In this document: one piece after another, positions 1 through 10,480 of the stretch
Layout: each line of letters opens with the position of its first letter
How positions within the stretch are numbered: the first letter of the stretch is position 1
From: Orientallactaga sibirica
Taxonomy: Eukaryota > Chordata > Mammalia > Rodentia > Dipodidae
Direction: 5' to 3'
NCBI GenBank assembly: GCA_036365145.1
Contig: JAEOAD010000040.1
Location: forward strand, 15,661,501 to 15,725,500
DNA: 64,000 bases
Position numbers and translations under genes: made by a program
The notes under the pieces: generated by a model
What the model was told of the DNA's origin: nothing
Database searches by the model: none
Seen by the model: the letters and a program-made list of their open reading frames with translations, nothing else

Positions 1-132
1 GCCACTGCAAACGAAATCCAGACACATGCACCACTTTGTGCATTTGGCTAACATGGGTCCTGGGGAATTGAACCTGGGTCCTTTGGCTTTTCAGGCAAAA
101 ATGCCTTAACCACTAAGCCATCCCTCCAGCCC
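1..132 (-). mobile_element. tRNA-derived SINE (jerboa-type), cut by window edge
   Basis: Reverse-strand head and body of the main SINE: the complementary B box (gaattgaacctgg) and the head end ccatccctccagccc are visible. The tail lies outside the window. Confidence 0.9.
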
Positions 133-251
133 TTATATTTTCATGAACTATAACCATCTATCATTTTATTTGTAAATATGTTAGTATATCAACCCTTTTC
201 TAGCCAAAAATGTATAAAGAATTCTATAAAATAATTATTTATATTGTCCTA

Positions 252-337
252 CAAAAATATGGAATGCTTACACAGGAGCAATGCTAATCTTCTCTGTATC
301 ATTTCCATTTTAGTATATGTGCTGCTGAAGCGAGCAC
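252..337 (-). pseudogene. U6 spliceosomal snRNA pseudogene, internally deleted
   Basis: The reverse complement starts with the U6 5' stem-loop (one change from gtgctcgcttcggcagcac), continues through the conserved atatactaaa and agagaagattagcat segments, and ends in the U6 3' sequence ttccatattttt. About 20 bases between the ACAGAGA-like/AGC region and the 3' terminal part are missing, so it spans about 86 bp against about 107 in the functional RNA. No proximal sequence element or TATA box at the expected spacing was recognised upstream (to the right). It is most likely a retroposed, non-functional copy. Known: U6 pseudogenes are numerous in mammals and spread by L1 machinery. Confidence 0.9.
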
Positions 338-423
338 TAAAGGCTGTGTTTTTACATGCACCTGTACTGACAGGATGCATCTTACATTGGTTTGCATTTT
401 TCAGTGGCTACATGCAACGTTCT

Positions 424-612
424 CTTTTTTTATTTTTATTTATTTGACAGAAAATGAGAGAATGGGTGCTCCAGGGCCTGCAGCCTCTGCAAACAAACTC
501 CAGATGCATACACCCCCTTGTGCATCTGGCTTACGTGGGTACTGGGGAATCGAACCTGGGCCCTTTGGCTTTGCAGGCAAATGCCTTAACTGCTAAGCCA
601 TCCCTCCAGCCC
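424..612 (-). mobile_element. tRNA-derived SINE with imperfect target duplications
   Basis: Full head and body on the reverse strand with a short purine tract and a T-rich (reverse A-rich) end. Flanks acatgcaacgttct (410-423) and acatgcagtattct (613-626) look like an aged target-site duplication. Confidence 0.9.
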
Positions 613-626
613 ACATGCAGTATTCT

Positions 627-1138
627 TTTAATCTCTGCAGGCAGTTGCTAATTGGCCCCTGTAATGTGCCTGGGACTAAGTTTCACTAAATGATGCACAA
701 AGCTTGGCTCAAGGGGAAGCTACCAGTCTTAATTGCTGACTCTAAACTCAAAGTCGAGCTGCCATGTCAATAAATTTGCTAAAACCCATTTTAACTCCCC
801 AGCATGTAAGCAGTAAAATTCTGTGCTTTTATTGAAAAATATGTGTATGTCCTTAGTTTGAGATATACTATGTTCTCTCTGTATCATTTTTTGTCATAAA
901 GAAAAACTCAAAGTCCATTTATTATTGTTATAGGTAACTAATAGAAAATTAAAGTCCTGTTATTCAGTTTCTTATAAGAATCTCTTTCTAAGAAAAACAA
1001 TCTCTTTCTACTTGGGGAATATTTCTCCATATTTTCCCATATCATTACTAACATACATGTACATATATTTCTTAAAATGAAAGATTTAACTTCTATAACC
1101 CACTTTTCCCCTAGATATCTTTTCTCACAATTATGTAC
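627..1138. other. No gene; AT-rich unique DNA
   Basis: AT-rich sequence with stop codons in all frames and no repeat that I recognise. Confidence 0.6.
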
Positions 1139-1157
1139 AAATTGATTTTATTCTTTT

Positions 1158-1393
1158 AAAAAAATTTTGTTTATTTTTATTTATTTATTTGAGATCGACA
1201 GACAGCCAGAGAGAGAAAGAGGCAGAAAGAAAGAGAATGGGAGCACCAGGGCCTCCAGCCACTGGAAACAAATTCCAGATGCATGCACCATCTTGTGCAT
1301 CTGGCTTACATGGGTACTGGGGAATCGAGCCTTGAACTGAGGTCCTCAGGTTTCACAGGCAAGCACTTAACCACTAAGCCATCTCTCCAGTCC
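1158..1393 (-). mobile_element. tRNA-derived SINE with 19-bp target duplication
   Basis: Complete reverse-strand copy. The 19-bp flanks at 1139-1157 and 1394-1412 (aaattgattttattctttt) differ at one base, so the insertion boundaries are well defined and the copy is fairly young. Confidence 0.95.
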
Positions 1394-1435
1394 AAATTGA
1401 TCTTATTCTTTTTGAAGGGAATATTTTCCAGTTTT

Positions 1436-1438
<3 letters not shown>

Positions 1439-1469
<31 letters not shown>

Positions 1470-1612
1470 GTTTTTGTGAGGTAGGGTCTCACTCTGGTCC
1501 AGGCTGACCTGGAATTAACTATGTAGTCTCAGGGTGGCCTCGAACTCTCAGCGATCCTCCTACCTCTGCCTCCCGAGTGCTAGGATTAAAGGCGTGCGCC
1601 ACCACGCCCGGC
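1439..1612 (-). mobile_element. B1 SINE (7SL-derived)
   Basis: A long T-run (reverse poly-A) is followed by the reverse B1 body, including gtagggtctcactc, ctgcctcccgagtgct and ccaccacgcccggc. It is near full length and little diverged. Confidence 0.93.
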
Positions 1613-2099
1613 TTCCCATTTTAATATTAATTTTTATCACTGTCTCATTTATATATAGTAAACTTCACTTTTTGTATTAAGTTCTGCTAAATAAACAGTC
1701 ATGTAACTGCCAAAATTCAGATATAAAACTCTTTCTAACCCCAAATTTCCCTCTCCTCCCCCACCAGCATGGCATTCACTGTGCTGATTTCTGCCTTTTG
1801 TAGATGATCATAAAGATGGAGTTGTGCATGATGTAGTGTTTTGAGTATGACTTGTTTCACTTAGCATAATGTATTTGAAATTCATCAGTGTCATGTATTT
1901 GAATTGTTGATCAGTCTTCTATTGTGTCAAGACACCATTTTGTTTATCCAGTACTAGTTAAAGGAAACCCAGGTTGTCTTCAGTTCTAGAATTATGGGTT
2001 GAGGGGGGAAGCTGCTATGAACATATAGGCTTTGAGTGAGCATAGTGTTAGCATCACTTGCCCAGGATCGGGATTAGTGAGTCATATATAAGTGAATAT

Positions 2100-2365
2100 A
2101 TATATATTTTGGAGAGAGACAGAAAGAGAGATAGAGAAAGAGGGAGAGGAAGACAGTTAGAGATGGGCGCACCAGCAGTCTCTCAGCTGCTGCTAACGAA
2201 ATCCAGATGCGTGCGCCCCTTGTGGTCAAGTGCGGCATTGCGCCCTTGTGTCACTTTGCATCTGGCTAAACGTGGGACCTGGAGATTGGAACCGCTGGAG
2301 ATTGGAACCAGCGTTCTTAGGCTTAGGAGGCAGGCGCCTTAACCGCTAAGCCATCTCTCCAGCCC
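2100..2365 (-). mobile_element. tRNA-derived SINE, long subfamily
   Basis: The head and tail match the main SINE, but the body has about 33 extra bases between gccagatgca and catctgg, including cacttgaccacaagg (read on the reverse strand). Flanks tataagtgaatat (2087-2099) and tataaatgaatat (2366-2378) form the target duplication. A short internal tandem duplication of about 16 bases (ctggagattggaaccg) lies at 2278-2310. Confidence 0.88.
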
Positions 2366-2382
2366 TATAAATGAATATTTTA

Positions 2383-2566
2383 AAGCATTTTTATTTGTTT
2401 ATGTATTTAGAGAGAAAGAGAAGGAGAGAAAGCAGAGAGAGAGAGAGAAATGGGCATGCCTGGGCCTCTAGCCACTACAAATGAACTATAGACATAGGCA
2501 CCACCATGTGAATCTGGCTTGCATGGGTTCTGAGGAGTCAAACCTAGGTCCTTAGGCTTCACAGCC
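2383..2566 (-). mobile_element. tRNA-derived SINE, lacking the tRNA head
   Basis: The tail, purine tract and body are present on the reverse strand, but the sequence stops after the B-box region and lacks the head end with the A box. This suggests a 5'-truncated insertion. Confidence 0.85.
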
Positions 2567-2730
2567 TAATAATAAGATTCATTTCTTTTTGCCTACTTGT
2601 GTCCAGTAACATCAAGCCCACTTGTGAAAATATTATCCTTTCTCCATTGGACTGCTTTTGCATACTTATAAAATTAGTTGATCATATGTGGAGCTATATT
2701 TCTAAAAACTTTATTTCTTCCAAAGTTGTG

Positions 2731-3183
2731 AATTTTGAAAACCTATCATAGTGCTTCTAAAAGTTTTCCAAGAAGTACAGCTGCCAAAACCCTTTCAGAC
2801 CGGGCTTTTGTTTATGGATGAATGGAGTCAATGTGAACTTATTTTTTCACTAAGAAGCAGGTCTCTAAAGTGGAGCATGCACACAAGATGTTCCAAAGGC
2901 GCAGGAAAGAAATCTCAGGACTTCTGTCTGGTCTCAGAGCCTCTGTCTGCATGCTTACCAAGAGCTCTTGCCTCATTCTCTTCTTGGCTCTGAAGGCAGT
3001 TGAATAGGATCTGTTACTCTCCAGAGTTGGACCGGGTGGGAAGAGTAAAGTTAATGAAACACAGGGTGTGCACATTTGGAGTAAAATATTTTTGGTAGAA
3101 TTTTTCCAAAGATGAAGGTTGGTGTTAAACTTTTCCAGATTCTTCCTAATAGAGAAAGTGTGAAATTACAGAATGATTTGCCC

Positions 3184-3185
<2 letters not shown>
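2731..3185. other. No gene or recognised repeat
   Basis: Unique-looking sequence. A short reverse open frame (2839-3075) has no recognisable protein and is treated as chance. Confidence 0.55.

Positions 3186-3221
<36 letters not shown>
3186..3221. repeat. (CA)n microsatellite
   Basis: Uninterrupted CA dinucleotide run of about 18 units. Confidence 0.98.
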
Positions 3222-3222
<1 letters not shown>

Positions 3223-3240
3223 ACATCAGAAGGAATTTTT

Positions 3241-3274
3241 TTTAAAAATATCTTTATTTATTTGACAGAGAAAG

Positions 3275-3305
<31 letters not shown>

Positions 3306-3456
3306 ATGGGCATGCCAGGGCCTCCAGCCACTGCAAACGAACTCCAGATGCATGTGCCCTCTTGTGCATCTTGCTAACGTGGGTCCTGAAGAATCGAACC
3401 TGGGTCCTTTGGCTTTGCAGGCAAATGCCTTAACTGCTAAGCCATTCCTCCATCCC
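3241..3456 (-). mobile_element. tRNA-derived SINE with pure (AG)n tract
   Basis: Complete reverse-strand copy with a perfect AG run at about 3279-3304. It lies next to a small tandem array (3459-3520) whose unit also occurs on its left side. Confidence 0.93.
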
Positions 3457-3458
3457 CT

Positions 3459-3520
3459 GAAATTTTTTTCAGAATGAAATTTTTTTTCAGAAGGAAACTT
3501 TTTTTCAGAAGGAAATTTTT
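3459..3520. repeat. Short tandem array, 17-18 bp unit, about 3.5 copies
   Basis: Units of the form gaaattttttttcagaag repeat with small changes. One more unit-like stretch lies left of the adjoining SINE (about 3227-3240), so the SINE landed within or duplicated a unit of this array. Confidence 0.85.
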
Positions 3521-3722
3521 ATAGCTCAGAAATATTTGATAGTTGTTTGAACCCAAGATAATAGGGTTCCCTTGGTTATTCAGAGCTTTCTGTTCTGCTT
3601 GTATTTGGAGTATCAGAAACTGCTGTCTGTTTTGTCTCACCAGGAGGGACAATCTCAAATTAAGGTACATAATATGTGTAGTATGCGTTTATAAATGAAA
3701 TGCTTCCAAAAATAACCCACCT

Positions 3723-3755
<33 letters not shown>

Positions 3756-4247
3756 CCAGTTTGCCAATTTACTGTCCAGTGGACCTACCTTTCACAAGCC
3801 CTAAGGATGTTTCACCAAGTAGTGGAACTAACTTAACTCTGAAGTAGAATAATTCAGAGAAAAATCATTTTAACAAGCTTGAAAAGAGCCACACCATCAT
3901 TCTTGCTTTATGTATAACTCATAAAATGCTTGACCAGAGAAAATGAAGAAGATGAGGGAAGGGCTTCCTTCCTTCTACCTTTTATCCCCTCCCCACTCCC
4001 TCGGTTCTTCTCTGCTTTCCTCCCCTCTTTTCTTTCACCCATAGTCAGTAAAGTGCACAGAACCATGTTATGAGAGAATTGATAGAAGGAAAATGTTGCA
4101 GTGCCTCTCTGGGTTGGGTAGATAACATATTCCTTCGAGACAGATCATTAATATTATAGCATGACTCGCAAAGAATTATCCTATGAAACCTAGCTTTACC
4201 AAGGTACCCTGATACTTTTTACCAATAAAATAGTGTCATTCCTTTGG
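3521..4247. other. No gene; contains (TC)n at 3728-3754
   Basis: Apart from a perfect TC run of about 13 units, the sequence appears unique and non-coding. Confidence 0.6.
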
Positions 4248-4288
4248 TTTGTCAGAAATAGCTAATGGGTATTGCTATTTCTGACAAA
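4248..4288. repeat. Perfect inverted repeat (15-bp stem, 11-base loop)
   Basis: tttgtcagaaatagc at 4248-4262 is exactly reverse-complementary to 4274-4288. The direct repeat atagctaatg occurs at 4258-4267 and again at 4288-4297. Confidence 0.95.
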
Positions 4289-4297
4289 TAGCTAATG

Positions 4298-4352
4298 CCT
4301 CTACCTTCTCACTTCTGAGAGAACAGGTGAGTGCCACCATGCCTGGCTCAGG
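4298..4352 (-). mobile_element. B1 5'-end fragment (degenerate)
   Basis: The words gtgagtgccaccatgcctggc match the reverse 5' end of B1. The rest is too diverged to assign. Confidence 0.45.
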
Positions 4353-5047
4353 ACCAGCTTCTTTCTGAGAGTGCCTCATGAAGTTGCTAAGGGGTAGGAG
4401 GGAGGCTGGGCACCTGAGAAGGCTGCATGAGCAAGGCAGACCAGCAAGAGCTGGGATCTGTGACACTGGTGCATATGAACTATGTCCAGGGTGACAATTA
4501 AGCCTCTGCTAGTTCAAAATAGCAAAACATGTACTTTTCCAGAGAGGTTTTTTATAACTTCACACTGTTAGTAGAAGGAAAACTCTGGAAGAGTTTAGTA
4601 ACCATTTCAACTATGGAATCTGTCTTCTCCATTCCTTGCTTTTGCCTTTTCCTACTCCAGTGGTTTCCCTTTGGAAGTTTGCATCTCATTAAGCCTCTTC
4701 ACTTTCCCTGTACACACCCTATTCCGTGACCTCAGCAGTAGCGGCTAGCACTAACCTAGTTGTCTGAAATGATGGAGTGCTTCAGACATCTAGAAGGGTC
4801 CAGATCCTGGTGAGAGTGCCTAAGCATAACAGGCTAGGAGTTGGCAGCAAGGTAACAAGCCTATGTGGATTTGTAGTGTTCTCACTATAACTTTACCCTG
4901 AACTAAGATGGTGATTCAGCCCTGGAAATGGAACCTGATTTCCCTTTTGGTTCATCACTGCAGAACTGCCCTGCTGACTTCCATAGGCGGTACGAGGTCT
5001 AATCTAGAAATCCAGAGGCAGTATTTCAGCTCATGCTAAGTCATCTA
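4353..5047. other. No gene or clear repeat
   Basis: Unique-looking DNA of average composition with no supported open frame. Confidence 0.55.
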
Positions 5048-5130
5048 TGTACCCAACAAAAATTTACTGAATGCATTCTATGTGCCAAGCATCATGCTGC
5101 CTCCCGCCCTAGTAGAGCTTCAGGCGTCTC
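5048..5130 (-). mobile_element. L2 3'-end fragment
   Basis: Reverse-strand words typical of the L2 3' end: ttactgaatgcattctatgtgccaagc... followed by a gagctt segment. Short and diverged. Confidence 0.55.
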
Positions 5131-5308
5131 TAATTAGCAATAGGCTCTGAGCGGTTTCTTTTTCATATTGAAAAAATTGGATTGGATGTTATTCAAAAGT
5201 CCTTACTGCTGGAATATTATATTTCTGAAAGTAGAAGTTGTGAGAAGAACTAGAGGACAACTTAAGCAATATGGAGAAAAATGTCATAGTTTAGCAGATG
5301 AATTTTTT

Positions 5309-5467
5309 GTTTGTTTGTTTGTTTTGTTTTTCGAGGTAGGGTCTCACTCTAGTTCAGGCTGACCTGGAATTCACTATGTAGTCTCAGGGTGGCCTCGAAC
5401 TCACGGCAATCCTCCTACCTCTGCCTCCCGAGTGCTGGGATTAAAGGCGTGAGCCACCACACCCGGC
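5309..5467 (-). mobile_element. B1 SINE with perfect 17-bp target duplication
   Basis: A TTTG-rich tail (reverse) is followed by a complete B1 body. The flanks tagcagatgaatttttt at 5292-5308 and 5468-5484 are identical, so the boundaries are exact and the insertion is recent. Confidence 0.96.
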
Positions 5468-5550
5468 TAGCAGATGAATTTTTTCTTGATAGTGATAGCC
5501 TTTATTTTTTTGAAAATTTTATGGATTTTTTTCTGAGAAAGGGAAATGTA

Positions 5551-5785
5551 AACTTTTAAAAGATTATTTCTTACTTATTTATTTGCAAGCAGAGAGAGAG
5601 AGAGAGAGAAGAGAGACAGACACAGAGAAAATGTACACACCAGGGCCTCTAGCCACTGCAAACTGACTCCAGATGCATGTGCCACTTTGTGCATCTGGCT
5701 TCATGTGAGAACAGGGGAATCGAACCCAGGTGAATATTGGGTCTTTCAGTCAAGCACCTTAACTGCTGAGCCATCCCTCCAGCCC
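5551..5785 (-). mobile_element. tRNA-derived SINE
   Basis: Reverse-strand copy with a purine tract. It has an extra segment near the B box (around 5725-5745, gtgaatattgggtctttcag), probably a small local insertion or divergence. Confidence 0.9.
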
Positions 5786-6488
5786 TGTCATTTGCACTTC
5801 TAATGAAGAAATTCTGCTCCTGGACAAGCAGGTGATATCATGATAAAAAGAACATGTGAGAAGGCATGAACATGGTGACAAGTGGGGAAGAGCGGTCTGC
5901 CCACACTCAGAGTGATCTCTGCATCATACTCACCAGGTGCTCTCTGCTGGTAGCACAGAGTATTCTGCTTTCATTGAGGCATTTCTTGGTTTGGAAATAT
6001 CCATGCTATTTGGTATCAATTAAAGTGAAAAAAAAAAAAAGGTTTTATGGATTAACCAGAAATATGTGCTTTAGTGTTGATTTTCTCATTTTGTTACAAA
6101 ATGGATTTCCCCATCTGTGCTTCATCCACAACTTGGAAATAAAGATATTTTTAAGTGTACAAATATGAATTGAGGATTTGACTAACTTGGTATTTATGTG
6201 AGCAAGTATAGATTTCTATTTAAGAAGTGGCCACCCAGAAGGGCTCAGCCACCTCTCTTCTACTCCTTCTTTTCACTCCATCCCTTATGTTCCGAGCTGT
6301 AAAATAGCAGGGCCACACAGCATGGCTGGGGAAAAGCTCACAGGTTGGCTTAGTCATGGGTGCCCCATTCATTCATGACAAGATAACATATAGTGTAACT
6401 TTTGGGCCAAATATAGTGAATATACACTCTAGGCTGATACTCTTTGTAATAAAACAATTTAGAAGCTCCAACGTTTCCAAGTTACCAA
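5786..6488. other. No gene; A-run at 6018-6030
   Basis: Unique-looking sequence. The open frame 5866-6168 (100 codons) has no recognisable motif and is treated as chance. Confidence 0.55.
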
Positions 6489-6690
6489 GTGTTCTGTCCA
6501 CAGAGCTCCATCCTCAGACCCTAGACGTTGTGATGCTGGACCAGAGTTCTGTCCACCGAGCTCCCTCCCAGCTTGTTGGGGATTTCATGCTGGCCTCAAA
6601 CTCAATAGTCACTCATTCTAGCCTACAACTTGCTAGCCTCCGGCTTTAGCCTCCCGAGTACTGAGTGTGTACTACTGCATCCAGCTCAGC
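6489..6690 (-). mobile_element. Degenerate B1-like element with ID-like flank
   Basis: The right half carries reverse B1 words (gctggcctcaaactca, cctcccgagtactgag). The left half repeats gttctgtccac-gagctcc twice, 55 bases apart, with an ID-like look. It may be an old B4-type (ID-B1) fusion or two old insertions. Confidence 0.5.
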
Positions 6691-6962
6691 CATCAGTTTG
6701 TTAGACAGCTTTCCTGGATCCAGAATTTAGCCTCTAATTCTTTACATTTGGTAGATAAGCAGGTCCTCAAATCTTCCTGTAAAGGCTGAGACTTGCTAAG
6801 GCTTTAGAGTCACAGCCACATGACTTACTAGAAGCAGACACGCTAAGAACAGCAGGCTTCCATTGGTCAGTGGGTGCTGGATACCCAACGCTGGATCCAT
6901 TTGTGGCATTTCTGTTCTAATCCTACTGTGCATTTATGTGAATTACCATGTTAAGAACACGA

Positions 6963-7107
6963 TTTCCATTTATAAGCTCTTGCTAGATTGCCCAGGCTGG
7001 CCTTAAACATAGTATCTAGATTAGGCTGGCCTTAAGTTTACTGCAATCTTCCTGCCTCTGCCTTCTGAGTGCTGAGATTATAAGTGTGCACCACAATTCC
7101 CAGCTTA
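6963..7107 (-). mobile_element. B1 SINE, old copy
   Basis: Reverse B1 words ccaggctggcctta, ctgcctctgccttctgagtg and caccacaattcccagc are visible, with a partial internal duplication of aggctggcctta. Confidence 0.75.
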
Positions 7108-7181
7108 GAGGTATTCTCAATGTTTGAAGAGGTTGTCCCTCTTCATGTGATTAACTTCATATGATAAAATTTCCATAGCAA

Positions 7182-7446
<265 letters not shown>

Positions 7447-7770
7447 TTTTTGAAAAGATTGCCACAGCCGAGCATAAGGCAGATTCACCCTGGAAACCTT
7501 GAAATTGGCACTCAGTTGCATTTGTTAATATCATGTCTCATCCCAAAAGAGATCCAAGGTGGATTACATAGCTGAGACTATAGAAAAGCAATGATAATAT
7601 CAGTGCACAAAAACAGTCAGAGTAGAAGAGAAAGTGGAGCTAAAGGCAGGATATGGATGGCCACTGAATGTCATCATAAAGTGTACGAGAAAGGAGAAAA
7701 GCCTTGTGGTTCTGTGTGGCTGGGCTCAGCCTATGTTTGGCATAGAGCTGCCCAAACCAAAAAGGGTGAA

Positions 7771-7990
7771 CTGGACGGGAGAGATGGCTCAGCACTTAAG
7801 CCACCGGCCTGAAAAGGCTGAAAACCTGAGTTCGATTCCCCAGTGCCCATATGTAGCCAGATGCACAAAGCGGTGCATGCATCTAGAATTCATTTGCAGT
7901 GGCTAGAGGCCCTGGTGCCCCCGTTCTCTTTGTCTCTCCTCTCCCTGTCTCTCTCTGCTTACAAATAAATAGATAAATAAATAAAAAGAT
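7771..7990 (+). mobile_element. tRNA-derived SINE
   Basis: A box ggctcagcactt, B box agttcgattcccc, intact body and a short AAAT-type tail. Confidence 0.93.
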
Positions 7991-8237
7991 TTTTTAAAAA
8001 AAAACATGAGTAAACTAAGATTAATTAGCATTTGGGACTGTGGAAAGGGAGAAGGGACTGATCCCGTGGCTTACCCAGTTCGCACTCTCAAAGTGAGGTG
8101 TAAGCTTCCCGAATCGTACCATCACTTACAGGCGTATTTTTAGGGCTCACATCAGTTCAATATTCCTTTTCTCTAAGCGTTACTTTGGAAGTTATCTTTA
8201 TTTTTCTCTGTGTCTTCTTGGAGTCAAGGATTCACTG

Positions 8238-8335
8238 AATTGGGCTGGGCTGGCTCAGTGGCAGCGTACTTGCCTCACATTCAAGTTTCTGGATCCGAGT
8301 GCCAGCACCAAGACAAAACCCATCGAACTGAAGCC
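8238..8335 (+). mobile_element. ID-like SINE (tRNA-derived)
   Basis: gctggctcagtggcagcgtacttgcc... resembles the ID element head (known from BC1-derived rodent SINEs) with an A box, a degraded B box and an A-rich end. Diverged. Confidence 0.65.
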
Positions 8336-8714
8336 CAATTCAATTACAGATTTGAACTTCTCACCTTAGCAGCGCTTGTCCTTTGGCAAGCCAGTCCAAA
8401 TCAGGAGGGATGATTAAGATGTAGCCACGTGAACGAGCAGTTCAAAATGAGACGGGCTATCATAGGAAAGGCCTCTTCCTCCCCAAAGTCTAGCTCAATG
8501 TGTAGACCCATGTGCTCATGAATCTAAATATTTATTGAGCTCTCTGAGCACAGAGGTCTCACTACCCACATGTCCCATAAATTAAATCAGCCGCCTATGA
8601 TGTACTAAAGAGGTGCACCATGGCTTTCTTTTGGATTGTTTTCAAGAAGCCCATAAGAAGAAGCACTTCCTCTATAGATCTTCCTAGACCCGTTCCTTCA
8701 TTTTTACAATAAAT
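8336..8714. other. No gene or clear repeat
   Basis: Unique-looking sequence, nothing recognised. Confidence 0.5.
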
Positions 8715-8800
8715 AACTCACACGCCAACTAATTGCCAGACACTTGCCAGGCACTGGGAATAAAGCAGTGAATAAAAATGCCAAGATCTCTATACACATA
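8715..8800 (-). mobile_element. L2 3'-end fragment
   Basis: Reverse-strand words gccaggcactgggaataaagcagtgaat... fit the L2 3' end. Diverged. Confidence 0.6.
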
Positions 8801-8859
8801 CCATTTATAATTGTTATTTTGTTATTGTTAACATTAAGAAGAACAATAGCTCTTCTTGT

Positions 8860-9047
8860 ATTTTTAAAAATCTTATCAGTCCTTCTCTTTAGTACTATCT
8901 CATTTCTGTTTTGATTTCTAAATTACCCTATGAGGTCGTTTGGCGGGAATTAATCTCCTCTCTACAGATGAGGAAAAGGTTTGAACTTGCCAAGGTCCTG
9001 CAGAGTTGGGACTCAAAGCGAGGTTTCCTAACTCCAATGCTTAACCT
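8860..9047 (-). mobile_element. MIR SINE
   Basis: Reverse MIR core: ctctacagatgaggaaaagg, cttgccaaggtc and gggactcaaagcgagg match the typical MIR order. An open frame from 8911 runs through it and is not coding. Confidence 0.7.
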
Positions 9048-9147
9048 TCCTCCACTAGATCCTCCTCCCAATTACGGATTTGCACATCATTTTCTCATCT
9101 CCCATTTGCTTTATGGAAACAATAAGCAGCAATTTATGAAACTAGAC

Positions 9148-9466
9148 TGTGTTACTTTCCTCATTGCTACAGCAAATACTTGGCAGAAGCAACTTAATGG
9201 AGAGGAGCTTATTTTGACTGGCTTCTTCAGGGGCTGCAGTTCATGGGGGCAGGAAAGGCACAGAGCCAGGGCTGTGCTGTGACAGCTTCTCTCGTCTTAG
9301 TGTTTTAGGAACTCTAGAACAGAACACAGGGCTACATCGTTCAAGGCCCTTAGCCAGCAACCTAGATCCGCCAACTACCCCATGTCCCAAATATTCCACA
9401 GCTTCCCAAAACAGCATCACCAGCCAGGGACCAAGTGTTCAAGCACGTGAGCCTATGGATATTTTA
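9148..9466 (-). mobile_element. MaLR-type LTR, reverse orientation, old
   Basis: The left end shows the reverse of the LTR 3' region (tcattgctacagcaaatac, gaagcaacttaatgg, gcttattttg). The right part has aacagcatcaccagccaggg and accaagtgttcaag, also found in the copies at 24114 and 37447. No internal retroviral genes are present. Confidence 0.6.
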
Positions 9467-10259
9467 TAAAGATTTAAAAAGAGAGACAATAAAGGGAGGG
9501 AAGACTCTAAACAGATTTTTTTTTAGACTTGCTATCTGATTTAATGCTAGCCTAAAGGGCCTTAGAGGCCTGGCCTTGTGGGCCTGGACATACTTCCGGG
9601 ACTAACCCGCAGGCCAGGACCAGGAAGAGGAAGATGGTTTGTTCTCATTACTTGTCATTGTCAAGTTAAAAAAAAAAAAAAATTTAGTCCCCTAGTAAGA
9701 AACAAAACATACACACACTTTCAATGTTTCTTCCTTTTCCTGCACATCTCTCAATAATTAGTTTGTATGTGATATCCTTCTGTAGTCTAACTTTCTTTAC
9801 CAACCTAGAGATAATATAGTTCCTATTCCCAAAGTTTAAATAACAAGAAACTATAGTAAGAGAAGGGTTTCCAGCAGCTATCCAAATCACTTGGCAGCAT
9901 TTCCAGTGGCGTTAGCATCATACCCCATCATTCGTGACCCTGTGACCCCCGCTCATTTTTCACACAGGGATGCTGGCATCCAGTCATTGGGGTGGAATTG
10001 GCTCAGTAATGTTTTCCATGTGCTGGTTTGGCACAAGTCATTATGGAATGTCACCTGGATTCTGTCTATGGTCTCTAGGGCCAAGGTGAGAGGCAGTGCA
10101 AAACCACCATATTCATCTGTCCACACACTGTACATGAATAGCAACGACCTTGGTGAGTTATAGAAAAGAATTTTACTGAGCAAATATTCTAGAACATCTA
10201 GAAAAGTTTTCCCTGCCAGCTCTTTTTTTTTTCCTCCCACTCATCTTCAGATCGTAATA
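9467..10259. other. No gene; A-run near 9668-9681
   Basis: Opposed short open frames (9891-10163 forward, 9953-10240 reverse) overlap each other and resemble no known protein. Confidence 0.55.
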
Positions 10260-10480
10260 GATCTCAAATGTTGCCTTCTCAAAGGACCTGTTCCCAGCTC
10301 CCTTTCCCTTTCTGTGTCCCTGCAGTTCTTACTTCATACAGCATAGTATCGCTATTATTTATTTGTATTTCGTTCTCTCTCCCTGTAGAGTATACTCTTC
10401 AAAGCATTGTATCTTTTAAAGTTCACAACATGCAGTATGTTTCCATTCAGGAAATGATTTGGAAGTTTAGAGAAAATTAG
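10260..10480 (+). mobile_element. L2 3' region
   Basis: The word order caaatgttgccttctcaaag, tatttatttgtatttc, ctctccctgtagagtatac and cagtatgtttccattcagg follows the L2 3' end, though diverged. Confidence 0.55.

Larger units (their letters stand above)
1690..2730 (-). mobile_element. Old L1 (L1M-type) 3' ORF2 fragment, interrupted
   Basis: The reverse strand resembles the mammalian L1 ORF2 3' region: cacttagcataatg, ttttgtttatcca, gctgctatgaacat, then, after two SINE interruptions (2100-2365 and about 2383-2566), ttctccattgga and agttgatcatatgtgg. The order of these landmarks matches a single L1 split by later SINEs. It is decayed, with no open frame. Confidence 0.7.

Noticed and set aside
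252..337. Functional U6 snRNA gene
   Set aside because: About 20 internal bases are missing and no pol III type 3 promoter was recognised upstream.
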